A stretch of 29,899 nucleotides of DNA from the IMG/VR virus record IMGVR_UViG_3300031708_000011, positions 1 to 29,899 of that record, one strand, 5' to 3'. A program made the translations under genes and the position numbers. The stretch comes from a virus. The notes under the pieces were generated by a model that was not told the origin of the DNA, did not search any database, and saw only the letters and a program-made list of their open reading frames with translations. This document shows, piece after piece, positions 8,101-16,228 of this stretch (positions are counted from its first letter, which is position 1; the number at the start of each line of letters is the position of its first letter).

Positions 8101-10132
8101 CCTGGGTGGTTTCCGTGGTCGTGAGGCCCTGCTGGGACCACACTGTGCCGCCCGGGTCACCGGCCAGGTAGGCGCCGGGGTCGGCGCCGAACGAGTACGT
8201 GGCACCGCCGGCGCCGGCCCGGGATGCGGCGACCATCAGCGGGCCCGCCGGGGTGGACGCGTAGTTGATCGCGTACGAGGCCCCGGCGAGGTCCGAGCAT
8301 GGCCACAAGGCCCACGGCTGGTCCTGCAGCATCTCCTCCCGCAAGATCGTGTCCATGAGGGTGGTGAGCGTCGCCCACACGTCAGTGCTCACTGCGTTGC
8401 AGTCCTGGACGAGGGCCGGGGTCAGGGACTGCGGCCACCGTTCGACCAGCCCCCGGTGCACGATGTAAGTGCGGGCAGCGGTCGACGGCGGCGGGGGCCA
8501 CACGGCGATGATCCGCAGCGGCGTGTACACGGTCACGTCCGGCCAGTACGGGGAGCTGCTGAAACCCGGGGTGAGGGCGCCATCCTGGTTGAGGAAACGG
8601 TGGTTGTGCACCCCTGCCTGGATGGTGTCCAGCTCATACTGCTGCCCCCGCTGGCCTTGCATGCCGAGCCACCGGGCGGTGAGGTCGGTCCAGGACACCT
8701 GATCCCACGGGGTCCGCGCACCCGAACCGAACCCGGCGTACACCTTGATGTACGGGAAGTTCAGGTTCGGTGCGGGCAGCCCCCCGACTGCCGGGGCGGC
8801 GGGCTGGGTGATGATCGCGACGGAGATCACGGCGATATCCAGCACCGAAGGCGACACGGTCCACGTGGCGGCGGTCGCCCCGGTTGTCACCTGGTAGGCC
8901 GCGGTCGCGGTCAGGTCGCTGAGCCGGTCGGCCCCGTTGGAGGCGACCGCCGGACCCAGGGCCGTCCACCCGCCGGAGGCGACGGAGACCGTGTCGAAGT
9001 TGTTGTCCGTCGCCGCGGCGGTGATCACCAGTGCCTGCGACGCCGGGGCGGCCAGGCTGAGCGTCGCGGGGGCCGGCGCGAACACCTGGTTGCCGTACCC
9101 CAGCGCCAGGGACGCCAGGGCCAGCCACGGGGAAAGCCCCGACACCTCCAGGACGATGACGGCGATCGACTGGCAGTACGCGGTCGGTGCCACGTACAGG
9201 TTCCCGGCCGGGAACGGGCTGGGTGCCACCCACACTGAGCAGCGGGTCACCCCGGCCGCACTCGATGTCCCCGAGGGGGCGCCGAGCGGCTCCCACCAGT
9301 TCCGGACATCATCGGCGACCGATACGGTCCCGCCCCACCCGGCGTACGGCTGCCGCCACGTGCAGATCGCGATCAGCCAGTTCCCCGGCGCCCCGGTGTT
9401 CGCTACCGGCACCTGCGCTGGCATCGTGGACGGGTACGGGGCCGACCCGGCGTCGGGGGCCGCCCATGTCCCGGTCCACTGGCTGACGATGATGACGCCG
9501 CTGGCGGGGATCTGGGCGGTCCACACCCCGCAGTACCCCTGCCCAGGCTGCCCGGTGTAGGACTGCTGCACCCACGTCAGGCCGCTGGTGTCCGTAACGG
9601 TCATGTCGGCCAGGCCGGCGCCGCCGTTCGCGGTGACGATCGCGACCAGCAGCGTCCCGTTCGGCGGGGTGAACGCCGCGGTGGTGACCGTGCCCAGCGC
9701 GGTGGTTTCCGCGACGGCGGGACTGGACGCGTCCACGGTGATGGACCCGCCCGACTCGAGGATCTCCACTGCGGCGAGGCCGCCGCCGGCGGCTGCTGCC
9801 GATCCGACAGTTTTCGTTCCGGGGGTGCCGGTCGGGCCGCTGGAGAACGTGGCGTAGTTGACGCCGTTCACCACGTCGAGGACATTGTCGATGGCGGTGC
9901 ATCCGCTGTCGAGGGTCATGGCGGCTGCCGCGGACTCGTTCAGGAGCGCCCCGTACACCTGGGATCCGGTCGCCGAGGTGGTGAACGGGGCCTGATGCGC
10001 GGCCGCACCGGACTGCCCGGCGGCCTGCGGGGTGCCCGCGACGGCGGCCTGATCCAGGACCAGGACGCGGAGCAGGATGCCGTTCCCGGCCCCCGCCCCG
10101 CCCGCAGTCGCCGTCACAGTCCGTGTCGCCAT
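5141..10132 (-). CDS. Large minor tail (hub/adhesin) protein; genuine coding probably ends near 6325
   Basis: As written, the frame is 1663 codons, but only about the first 1270 look like protein. Residues 1-445 hold three or four related Ig-like modules, each with a hydrophobic LLVAIV or WLIAI strand followed by an aromatic strand. A tail-hub domain starts around 457 (FPYIKVYAGFG). A lectin/LamG-like region follows (about 650-800), then a carbohydrate-binding-like domain (about 960-1100) and a final hub segment ending MCDSPVYGQLNGSNRLPW. Phage tail hub proteins of this type usually end within about ten residues of such a motif. Beyond that point the frame is rich in Arg, His and Pro and is out of frame with the overlapping gene at 5146-6303. 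A one-base deletion in TGGTTAG would give LPW-stop. The start at ATG 10132 has GGGGAGGG upstream. Confidence 0.8.
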   Translation of the reverse strand: MATRTVTATAGGAGAGNGILLRVLVLDQAAVAGTPQAAGQSGAAAHQAPFTTSATGSQVYGALLNESAAAAMTLDSGCTAIDNVLDVVNGVNYATFSSGPTGTPGTKTVGSAAAAGGGLAAVEILESGGSITVDASSPAVAETTALGTVTTAAFTPPNGTLLVAIVTANGGAGLADMTVTDTSGLTWVQQSYTGQPGQGYCGVWTAQIPASGVIIVSQWTGTWAAPDAGSAPYPSTMPAQVPVANTGAPGNWLIAICTWRQPYAGWGGTVSVADDVRNWWEPLGAPSGTSSAAGVTRCSVWVAPSPFPAGNLYVAPTAYCQSIAVIVLEVSGLSPWLALASLALGYGNQVFAPAPATLSLAAPASQALVITAAATDNNFDTVSVASGGWTALGPAVASNGADRLSDLTATAAYQVTTGATAATWTVSPSVLDIAVISVAIITQPAAPAVGGLPAPNLNFPYIKVYAGFGSGARTPWDQVSWTDLTARWLGMQGQRGQQYELDTIQAGVHNHRFLNQDGALTPGFSSSPYWPDVTVYTPLRIIAVWPPPPSTAARTYIVHRGLVERWPQSLTPALVQDCNAVSTDVWATLTTLMDTILREEMLQDQPWALWPCSDLAGASYAINYASTPAGPLMVAASRAGAGGATYSFGADPGAYLAGDPGGTVWSQQGLTTTETTQGYCLYYQDSNLPPLSGGVTVTGWFQVLTGGPNSDSILFILKNTSGALAQVYLGNPNGSNPGQIMLAVWDKSTKVRTNTVISSSNWIYSGGEQGNPFRIALNLTQATWQIIINGGTVTGASGICNLPGTWAWVEFAGIADRFYSGGCWNGLAGHLGIYAGLLPVHRHLNHYLAGLLAFGGTDTSMMRMERLLAGSLAGVPRYIGTTPDDVQGALDIQGQTTQQNLVNVAESDSGLMVCDAGGYLRYLSRRAGYNLPAWQTFGEDFSAAALNANPQFTPAVITPWTAVNGTVTSSTAIAGPYTYSALLTPSGGQPAATIQDTAVPVTAGLSYLMTAWVYSPLAWNQVTIGFNLQTAGGSTVTAVTQAAVLTAKTWTLIQATATVPYGELITQAQPVVGLAGTPGTGNLLYVQNAIATAWEAGYLPDIALDFDPSQIYNDVQLQQFAAPQAAGGANAGITVTIKDATSLNAYGDLDLQETVYLWQASSVTDLANYILYTSRQPLIRVSQMTLDAAANPALWPVVLGAEVGKVSTVNRRLYELLQMSLPGQVMSVAHDTGPGKWQTKLTIVTYTGTALMCDSPVYGQLNGSNRLPWLGAGGGWRAASPLPCHPRPLHVGRERPRARPRADPAQRCRQRGVAVREPAAVHRVRCCRPVDHEHHRHPGHARHDHHRLVAGIPRRHDDELVFPAARLVPGGIRRAGRRDRRDRHADLRDRVRVERRRAGDRERGPFADRIRVHRPPDRSETGPRRPDTRHRLRAGRNLPVQRRRAEHRGDRIEIPGAVLPVDRRGGRHHRPGGPVEPRMAGAPVIHHQRSPQREHQEHHRIPRIPAVPGIHVDRVAVDPQRHVHDRVDSHDGDRRHLFRVLDGHEHVHVPARRDLVHVRRRLLHRRRDHHRDRPCRAAPRDEQQLQRRVTHRNVGQLRGPRERVLHRLQPRPQLRCPAAAAPQPGRHGETQRLPARFRQQRADHRVHREQHHPPDRRVAGQLT
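5146..6303 (-). CDS. Tail tip/fibre protein with C1q-like C-terminal domain
   Basis: The N-terminal part (about residues 1-150) contains NWYFPLPGWYLVESAVPGGG, and the C-terminal part (about 225-385) contains RAGIWYMYAVVCFTV and ends with NNTTRLIAVWRAS. The C-terminal layout, with small strands and aromatic residues, matches C1q/TNF-like receptor-binding domains in tail fibres. I place the start at GTG 6303 because a strong GGGGGGAGG sits five bases before it; GTG 6321 would add six residues. A TAG directly precedes GTG 6321 in the same frame. The long tail-hub frame continues through this gene in another frame, and that part reads as noise. Confidence 0.75.
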   Translation of the reverse strand: MPLPPYPVIPAPYTWGANGPELVLVPTLRNDVANAVSLFGNPPLFIGSGAAVQSITNITVTPVTLGTIITDSWQGFLAATTTNWYFPLPGWYLVESAVPGGGTGGTGTQTCAIGYVSNGAALVTANGGRSRIESGYIAHPTAAKLVLAVQTPGTDYAQAATYQSSGAAQNTAATASKYPVLSCQWIAAAAGTTGLAVPSNPAWPVPPSYITSAALNANIKNTIGYLAYPPFLEYTSTGSQSIPSATSTTVSILTTATVDTYSAYSTATNTFTCPRAGIWYMYAVVCFTVAGITTGTGRAAQLLVTSSNYNGGSPTEMWGNYEVPANASSTASNLGHNCVVRRRLRLNQGDTVKLNVYQLDSGSNAQTIGSTGNNTTRLIAVWRAS

Positions 10133-10173
10133 CGGCCCTCCCCTGTCCCCCGGGCCCGCACGCCGGGCGGGGG

Positions 10174-13100
10174 CTAGCGTGCGGACAGGGAAAGGCCGTT
10201 GGTGGTGTTACGGCGGGCGTTCTGCAGCACGACCCGCTGCATGACCAGGAACAGGGCCTGCGACAGCTGCTGCTCACTGCCGATAAACCCGGCGGGCACT
10301 GACACGGACACGTTGATGACCGTGTTCCCGCCTGGACCGCCCGCGCTGCCGGCCGGCCCGGCCAGCGACCCGGCCAGGCCTGTCATCGCCGCGCCAACCC
10401 GGTCCTTGCCGCCTTCGATGCCCTGGGCGAGACCCAGGGCGATGTAGGAGCCGAGGTCGCTCATCACCTGCGACGGCGAGTGGATTTTCAGCTCGTTCTT
10501 GATGGTGGCGACCATGTTCGCCGCGATCTTCTTCATCACGGCGTTGATGGCGCTGACCTGGCCTTCGAGCCCGGAAAGGAACCCTTTGCCGGCGTCTTTC
10601 CCGCTGTCGTACATGGCGTCCGCGGCCGAGTCGCCGAGCTGGGTGGCCGCCGCGCTGATCGCCGACGTGGTCTTGTTGATCTGGCCGATGTAGGACCGCG
10701 GTCCGGACAGGAGGGCCTGCGCCATCTGGTCACCAGTCACCGGGCCCGCCTGGATGATCTGATCCAGGGTGGTCTGGTTCAACCCGAGTTTCCCGAGGGC
10801 TGTCAGGTCCTTGGAGAACTGCCGGATCTGCGCGAGGTTCGTGGCGAGCCCGCCGGCGATCCCCGCCGCGGTGGTCGTCTGGTCACTGGTCAGGTTCGAC
10901 AGGCTGGCGAACGACACCGCCGACGAGGTGACGGATGCGGCGTACTTGTCCGCGGTCGTGATCGTGGCCTGCAGCGCGGCCCGCTGGGTGGCGAGCTTCT
11001 GCAGCCGGCTGTTGTCCGCCTCGACGAACTTCGTGTAATAGCTCGATGTCGCATACGACATGTCGCTGTCTTCGTAGGCGTCCTTCAGGTCAGCAGCGAC
11101 TTTCGCGGCCGCCGCCTTGACCTGCGACACGGTGCCTTCCAGTCCCTGGATGAGACCTTGGGTGATCTGCAGGGCGAACTCATAGAACACTTTCGACGGG
11201 GAGGAAATCCCCATCGCGTCCGCGAACACATCCGCGATCCCGGTGCCGATGCCGGCGACGGCACTGCCGAGGTCACCCTGTTTCGACTGGATGCCGTTGA
11301 TAAGGCCGGTGATGATCGCCTGGCCTTCCTCGGTGAGGAGAACCAGGTCTTTCGGCAGCGGCCCCTTCAGGTGCTTGATGAACCCGGCGATCCCGGAGAC
11401 GACACCGCCGAGCTTCCCCATCGAGTCCTCGATGCCCTGGATGAGGCCGCCGATAATGGCCTCACCCGCACCCAGGAGCAGGGATCCGAGGTTGCCGAGC
11501 GCGGCAATGATCTTCCCGGGGACAGCCTTGAACCAGGTGACGACTGTGCCCCAGGCGTGGACGACATCGGCGTAGCAATCGTCCCACACTGTGATAAGGA
11601 ATTGCCGCACCTGATCGAATGTCAGGATCGCGTTATTCTTTATCGTATCCCAGGTGGTTTCAAGGAATGCGAGGATATTCTGCCAGGTCTGGATCGCGAG
11701 CGTTTTAAGGGCATCCCAGCTTGTGCCGAGGAATGCGGTAATGGCATTCCACACCTGGGTTGCGGTGGCTTTGCAGTCATCCCACGCCTGCGCCCAGTGG
11801 CCGGTAATCAGGTCGAGGGCGACAGAGAAAATGCCGACGATGATATCCCAGCCGATTTTCGCTACCAGCTTGACGGCGGCTATCCCGATATCGAACGTGC
11901 CGGTTATGTCATCCCAGCCGGTTTTCGCTACCAGCTTGACGGCGGCTATCCCGATATCGAACGTGCCGGTTATGGCGGCCCAGCCGAGCCTGACAGCCAT
12001 CTTGATGAACGCGAACGCGATATCGACCGCGCCGGTGACCTGCTGCCACAGCAGGTCCCACATAGCGGAGATAGTCGCCGTGAACAGGGCCCATCCGGCG
12101 AGGAACGCGCCGATGAGCGGGTCCGCGCCACCCAGGAAGTTGTGCCACTGCTGGGTGAATACGGCGGTGATCCCTTCCCAGGTACTCGACCAGACCTCTT
12201 CCAGTTCGCTGCCGTGGGTCTTCCACCAGCCGTCGAACCCGCTGCTTATCGCCTGCTTGATCCGGTCGAATTCGCGGACCACCGGTGACAGGAGCGTCCC
12301 GAACACCGCATCCCACGCCCCGGCGAACGCCCCGGCGGACCGTTTCCCGGCGGTACTGCCCGCCGTCGTCCACGCGGAGGCGGTCTTCTGGGAGGCGGCG
12401 GCCCCGGCGGAGATGAACGCGTTGCTGCTCGTCGTGGCCGCGGTGCTGCCTGCGCGGGTGAACGCGGACGCGGTTGCCTGGGCGGCGCTAGTGCCCGCCC
12501 TCGTGAACGCGTTGCCGACAGCCTGGGCGGCGGTGCTGCCCGCCGCTGTCCACGCGGCGGCGGTCTTCTGGGCTGCGGCGGTCCCGGCGGACAGGAACGC
12601 GCTGCCGGTCTTCTTCGCGGCGCTGCTGCCCGCGGTGGCGGCAGAGTCACCGGCCGCCCCGGCGACATCCTTCACGACAGAGGAAATCGCGGTCGAAGCG
12701 GAATGGAATACGTCCTTGAATCCGGAGAGGATATTCCCGCCGAGGTCGGTGAACGTTTTCTCTACGCCACTGCCGAGCGTCCCGATTTCGTCTTTCAGGG
12801 TCGAGACCATAGTCTCGGTGAGGTTCTCGACCGCCGCCCACGCTTTACCCCAGTGACCGGTTATCAGCGCGAGGAAAATCGTGATGATGTCTTCGATGTC
12901 AGTAATGGCACCGCGGACGTCTTCCGCGATGATATTCCAGGCGGTTGTCACGACATCACGGATTACACCCCAGTACATATCCCAGACGGCGGTCACGTAC
13001 GCGATGCTGACCGTGATCTCAGCCCAGATAGAGGCCAGGTAAACGCCGATGGCATCCCATACGACGTGCCACACTTCCTCGATTTCCGTCAGGTTCGCCG

Positions 13101-14967
13101 CCCACCACACCTTGAACTGGGCGATTTCCTGCCTGATAAACGCGAGCGGCCCGTCCGCGAACCAGGTGATGACTATCCCGGCTGCGTGCATCGCGGCGTT
13201 GAAAGCGTCAGCGATCGCGCGGCCGGCGTCGGCGACCGCATCCCGGACGATCTTGAAATGCTGGTACAGCTCATAAAGGCCGACCGCTAGTGCCAGCACA
13301 GCGACCAGGACAAGGGCCAGGACATTGGAGTCCATTGCCGCGTCCAGGGCCGTAACCTCGGGGACGTCCGCCGCGGCGGCCTTCCCGATAAGCCCGACCG
13401 CCGCCGCGGCACCCTGCATGATGGACTCGACGGTGGCGAACAGTTTCAGGGCGGCGACAATCGCCAGGATCCCGCCGGCGAACGCCGCCAGCCACCCGTT
13501 GTCCTCCAGGAATGTCCCGAGCCGGGCGAGCATCCCGACGACTTTCGTCACCGCGGGAAGCAGGGCGGTGCCGAAGGAGATCGCGAGGGCGTCGAGGCCG
13601 GATTTCAGGTCGGCCCACTGCTGCGAGAGGGTCTGGGTGGTGGTCTGCCACGCGTCACCGAAATCCCCGGCTGCTTTCTCGATCGCCGGGTATTTCGACT
13701 GGAGCCGGCTCATCTGCTCCAGCAGGATCGCGACACCTGTGCCGGCACGCTTACCGAAAATGGTGGTGATGTAGCCGCCTTCCTCCTTGGCGGTTATCCC
13801 GGCTTTCTGGAATTTCCCGGTAATGTCATCCAGGGCCGCCATGAGGCCGCCGTTCTGCATGTCAGTCCGGAGAGATGTCATGGTCAGGCCGAGGCCGGCA
13901 AGAGTGGACTGTGCGGTAGTCAAGGGCACCGAGAGTGCCTGGACAGCCATCCGCAGGTCAGTGCCTGCTTTCGCGCCCCGGATGTTGTTGTCGCCGAATG
14001 TGGCGAGTGCGGCGCCGACATCTGTCAAGGAAAGGCCGTAGCCTTTCACGACGGCGAGCATCCCGGTGCCCATCGCGTCGGCGAGATCCTGCATTTTCAT
14101 GTCGCCGGACCCGACCGTCGCATTCAGTGCGCCCATGGCCTGCTGGTAGTTCTGGACACCCGGAATCCCCGACGCGACCGCGGCGGTGAGCGCGTTCGTG
14201 ACGTCCACGAGGTCGGCGCCGCCAACCCGGGCACCCTCCGCGGCGACCTGCACCATCGACAGGGCCTTCTGGCTGCTGATACCGAGCGATGCCATGTTCG
14301 ACTCGACGTGGTACAGCGAGTCGGCGAGATTCCCGGGGCTTTCCCCGACCTGCCCGGCCAGCTGCAGGACCCCTTGCGACAGGGCGGCGAGCTTGCTCTT
14401 GGACACCCCGGCCTGCGTGTTCAGCATCGTGATCGCCGACTGGAACTTGGCGGCCTGGTCGACGCTGTACGCTGCGGCGACCGCGACGGCCAGGAGCGCC
14501 GTTTTCATCGACCCGATACCTGCGCCGGCCGCCGCCGAGGATCCGGCTTCGGCGTCGTTCGCCTCAGCTGCCTCGGCGGCGGCGGCGGCCTGCTCCCGGA
14601 GTGCGAGAACCAGGTCATCGATCGCGGTGGTCTGCTCGCCGATCGCCGTGACTACCGCGTCGATCGACTCGGTCTGGATTTCCAGTTCAGCCTGGACCAT
14701 CCGGATGGCTTCGGTCTGCTCATCCAGCGCCCCGGTGACTGCCTCGGTCGCCTCGGTGAGCCGGGCGTCCGCTGCTGCCGCAGCATCCACGGCACCGGAG
14801 AGGCCCGCGTTCATTGAGGCGGCCATCTCCGCGCCCATGTCACGGGTCAGGTCGATGATCTCGTCAATCGAGACAGCGAGTTCCTCGTTGGCGTCGAGCA
14901 TCTCATCGATGCCGTCCAGGTACGCCGCTGCGTTCAGCAGGTAGGTCTGGGTCACCTCGGGGAGCAT
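10174..14967 (-). CDS. Tail tape measure protein
   Basis: This 1597-residue protein lies directly downstream of the chaperone genes and upstream of the tail hub gene, the standard place for the tape measure. The first 130 residues form charged helices. Residues about 150-470 match the TP901-type tape measure core, with KSKLAALSQGVLQLAGQVG and later NNIRGAKAGTDLRMAVQALS. Hydrophobic segments around 470-570 would act in DNA passage through the cell envelope. The middle carries 15-residue Ala-rich repeats and 22-residue repeats, then Trp-rich segments at about 11-residue spacing. At roughly 0.15 nm per residue, a rule of thumb for tape measures, the tail would be about 240 nm. The start at ATG 14967 has a strong GGGGAGG site. 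No lysozyme or peptidase domain was noticed. Confidence 0.95.
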   Translation of the reverse strand: MLPEVTQTYLLNAAAYLDGIDEMLDANEELAVSIDEIIDLTRDMGAEMAASMNAGLSGAVDAAAAADARLTEATEAVTGALDEQTEAIRMVQAELEIQTESIDAVVTAIGEQTTAIDDLVLALREQAAAAAEAAEANDAEAGSSAAAGAGIGSMKTALLAVAVAAAYSVDQAAKFQSAITMLNTQAGVSKSKLAALSQGVLQLAGQVGESPGNLADSLYHVESNMASLGISSQKALSMVQVAAEGARVGGADLVDVTNALTAAVASGIPGVQNYQQAMGALNATVGSGDMKMQDLADAMGTGMLAVVKGYGLSLTDVGAALATFGDNNIRGAKAGTDLRMAVQALSVPLTTAQSTLAGLGLTMTSLRTDMQNGGLMAALDDITGKFQKAGITAKEEGGYITTIFGKRAGTGVAILLEQMSRLQSKYPAIEKAAGDFGDAWQTTTQTLSQQWADLKSGLDALAISFGTALLPAVTKVVGMLARLGTFLEDNGWLAAFAGGILAIVAALKLFATVESIMQGAAAAVGLIGKAAAADVPEVTALDAAMDSNVLALVLVAVLALAVGLYELYQHFKIVRDAVADAGRAIADAFNAAMHAAGIVITWFADGPLAFIRQEIAQFKVWWAANLTEIEEVWHVVWDAIGVYLASIWAEITVSIAYVTAVWDMYWGVIRDVVTTAWNIIAEDVRGAITDIEDIITIFLALITGHWGKAWAAVENLTETMVSTLKDEIGTLGSGVEKTFTDLGGNILSGFKDVFHSASTAISSVVKDVAGAAGDSAATAGSSAAKKTGSAFLSAGTAAAQKTAAAWTAAGSTAAQAVGNAFTRAGTSAAQATASAFTRAGSTAATTSSNAFISAGAAASQKTASAWTTAGSTAGKRSAGAFAGAWDAVFGTLLSPVVREFDRIKQAISSGFDGWWKTHGSELEEVWSSTWEGITAVFTQQWHNFLGGADPLIGAFLAGWALFTATISAMWDLLWQQVTGAVDIAFAFIKMAVRLGWAAITGTFDIGIAAVKLVAKTGWDDITGTFDIGIAAVKLVAKIGWDIIVGIFSVALDLITGHWAQAWDDCKATATQVWNAITAFLGTSWDALKTLAIQTWQNILAFLETTWDTIKNNAILTFDQVRQFLITVWDDCYADVVHAWGTVVTWFKAVPGKIIAALGNLGSLLLGAGEAIIGGLIQGIEDSMGKLGGVVSGIAGFIKHLKGPLPKDLVLLTEEGQAIITGLINGIQSKQGDLGSAVAGIGTGIADVFADAMGISSPSKVFYEFALQITQGLIQGLEGTVSQVKAAAAKVAADLKDAYEDSDMSYATSSYYTKFVEADNSRLQKLATQRAALQATITTADKYAASVTSSAVSFASLSNLTSDQTTTAAGIAGGLATNLAQIRQFSKDLTALGKLGLNQTTLDQIIQAGPVTGDQMAQALLSGPRSYIGQINKTTSAISAAATQLGDSAADAMYDSGKDAGKGFLSGLEGQVSAINAVMKKIAANMVATIKNELKIHSPSQVMSDLGSYIALGLAQGIEGGKDRVGAAMTGLAGSLAGPAGSAGGPGGNTVINVSVSVPAGFIGSEQQLSQALFLVMQRVVLQNARRNTTNGLSLSAR
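11851..11982 (-). repeat. Two near-identical tandem 66-bp repeats in the tape measure gene
   Basis: Units 11851-11916 and 11917-11982 differ at only a few bases and each encode 22 residues built on ITGTFDIGIAAVKLVAK-GW. A diverged copy precedes them in the protein (VDIAFAFIKMAVRLGW) and another follows (IFSVALDLITGHW). In-frame tandem repeats fit a part whose copy number sets tail length. Confidence 0.85.
12311..12630 (-). repeat. About seven 45-bp repeats in the tape measure gene
   Basis: This stretch encodes seven consecutive 15-residue units following the pattern S/T-x-A-x-x-x-x-x-x-A-F/W-x-x-A-G, for example STAAQAVGNAFTRAG and TSAAQATASAFTRAG. The units are degenerate at DNA level but in perfect register. 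They probably form an extended Ala-rich helix in the tail lumen. Boundaries are approximate. Confidence 0.75.
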
Positions 14968-15017
14968 GGTTTTCCTCCCCTGGTGCTGCTGAGGCGCAGG
15001 GGCGGGGTGGCAGGGTG

Positions 15018-15503
15018 CTAGAAGCCGAGGGTCACGGTGAACGCCCGTTCGGCGGCCTGCGCGAGTGCCCCGCTGGCGAGGGCCTCGGCGAGGGCCAGGG
15101 CCATGTAGGGGCGGGCGGGGATCCGGACCGATTCCCCGAACCAGCCGCGCAGCGGGTTGCCGAGCTGCGGGAAGTTGATGGCGTCGATCTTGCCGCCGTA
15201 CTCCTGGATGACCGCGTACACAATGTCCGGGGAGATCAGGGCGACGGCGACGCCGGCGTCTACCTGGTAGGCGACCGCCTCCACTGACCTGAGCAGATCA
15301 CCGGTGATCATCGCCGGGGGCTCCCCGGGCGCGGCTGGTGTCCGGGTGCCCGCCTTGTGCTGTTTCCGGGCCAGGATCAGCTTGACGTCCATCTCATGCT
15401 GCCGCCCGGCGGCCCGGGCGCCGGCGAGCGGCGCGGGACCGGCGGCGAGCGCCCGGATCACCTCCAGGCCGGCGATGACTTCCCGTGCGGCGTTGCCTGC
15501 CAT
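15018..15503 (-). CDS. HK97-gp10-like tail/neck morphogenesis protein
   Basis: The 161-residue product contains PGEPPAMITGDLLRSV, then SPDIVYAVIQEYGG, then RIPARPYMALALAEA. This order matches the HK97 gp10-like family of head-tail joining and tail completion proteins, with a TGxLxxSv motif, a YAxxxExGG motif and an RPYM motif before a final helix. Such proteins usually lie before the tail terminator gene. Here the gene sits between the chaperone pair and the tape measure, which is less usual. The start at ATG 15503 is 20 bases after the chaperone frameshift stop, with GGGGG upstream. Confidence 0.7.
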   Translation of the reverse strand: MAGNAAREVIAGLEVIRALAAGPAPLAGARAAGRQHEMDVKLILARKQHKAGTRTPAAPGEPPAMITGDLLRSVEAVAYQVDAGVAVALISPDIVYAVIQEYGGKIDAINFPQLGNPLRGWFGESVRIPARPYMALALAEALASGALAQAAERAFTVTLGF

Positions 15504-15523
15504 CCGGGGTCACCCCCTGCCGG

Positions 15524-16176
15524 TTACTTGCGCTTGGCCCGTTCGGCTTCGCAGCGGCGCCGGATCACCATCAGGTCCGTGCAGAACTTCCGGACGTACG
15601 GCGGGGTGCGTTCCATCTCTGTCCAGGACCAGGCCATTTCCCGCATCAGCTCGTAGTCGACGATCTCGGCGGGCACCGGGCCGCTGCCCCAGGTGCCGTC
15701 GTAGATGCTCTCGGCGGGCGCTAGGACGGAGTCGTAGTACCAGGTTCCTGGCTCGTCTTCGGGGATGCTTTTCCCAGTTCAGCCCCGAGCCGTTCGATGA
15801 TCTCCAGGGGGAGTTTCGCGATCAGGTCCGCGGTCGCAGGCAGCGGCAGCAGCGGCTGATCGCCGGTGATGTTCCCGGCGGCGTCGACCTGCGGGACAGC
15901 GGTGGCGTCATACACCCGCCACGCGACGATCATCCGCGCGAACATCCGGTAGGCGGCGTCCATGTCCCGGTCCCCCGCCGCCGCCGCGACGGCGGCGGCG
16001 GCGGGGTCATCGCCTCCGGCGGCCGCGGCGGACTCCGGCGAGATCTTCTCCGCGTAGGAACGCAGCTCGGTCGCCGGCATGAGCTTGGGGTTGCGGAGCA
16101 GGATGAAGATCGGGTCGCCGGTGTCCTCGGCGAGCTCGGGGAAGTCGATGCGGATGATGCGGTTCTTGTAACCCAT
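15524..16176 (-). CDS. Tail assembly chaperone, -1 frameshift fusion product (gpG-T type)
   Basis: This is the long product of a programmed -1 frameshift, 217 residues. Residues 1-136 come from the upstream frame, and the ribosome slips at GGGAAAA (15775-15769). The next 81 residues are read in the -1 frame to TAA at 15526-15524. The second part contains REMAWSWTEMERTPPYVRKF and then CTDLMVIRRRCEAERAKRK, a hallmark of the second chaperone domain in actinobacteriophages. The second frame has no ribosome site of its own and is open from the slip point. In lambda the equivalent gpG and gpGT coat the tape measure and recruit tail tube subunits, and the same role is expected here. Confidence 0.9.
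15721..16176 (-). CDS. Tail assembly chaperone, short product (gpG type)
   Basis: The unshifted product has 151 residues, begins MGYKNRIIRIDFPELAEDTG and has an Ala-rich middle. It lies between the major tail gene and the tape measure region, as expected for the first chaperone. It ends at TAG 15723-15721, a short way after the slippery site, so most ribosomes would make this form. The start at ATG 16176 has only a distant GGGGG, so initiation may be weak; a CCGTTAACGG palindrome lies just upstream. Confidence 0.85.
   Translation of the reverse strand: MGYKNRIIRIDFPELAEDTGDPIFILLRNPKLMPATELRSYAEKISPESAAAAGGDDPAAAAVAAAAGDRDMDAAYRMFARMIVAWRVYDATAVPQVDAAGNITGDQPLLPLPATADLIAKLPLEIIERLGAELGKASPKTSQEPGTTTPS
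15769..15775 (-). promoter_or_regulatory. Programmed -1 ribosomal frameshift site GGGAAAA
   Basis: The heptamer is in the X-XXY-YYZ register, G-GGA-AAA, with GGA as codon 135 of the chaperone gene. This allows tandem slippage to GGG-AAA, and the frame entered is a recognisable chaperone second domain. Confidence 0.9.
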
Positions 16177-16228
16177 GTGAAGCGGTACCCCCGTTAACGG
16201 ATGGAGCGGATGAGAGAGACAAGGCCCG

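Noticed and set aside
8456-9560. Plus-strand frames of 260 and 207 codons opposite the tail hub gene
   Set aside because: They are antisense to well-conserved tail sequence and have shadow-like composition.
10480-12856. Long plus-strand frames (602 and 400 codons) opposite the tape measure gene
   Set aside because: They are antisense shadows in GC-rich DNA. They overlap the tape measure gene entirely, lack ribosome sites and have biased composition.
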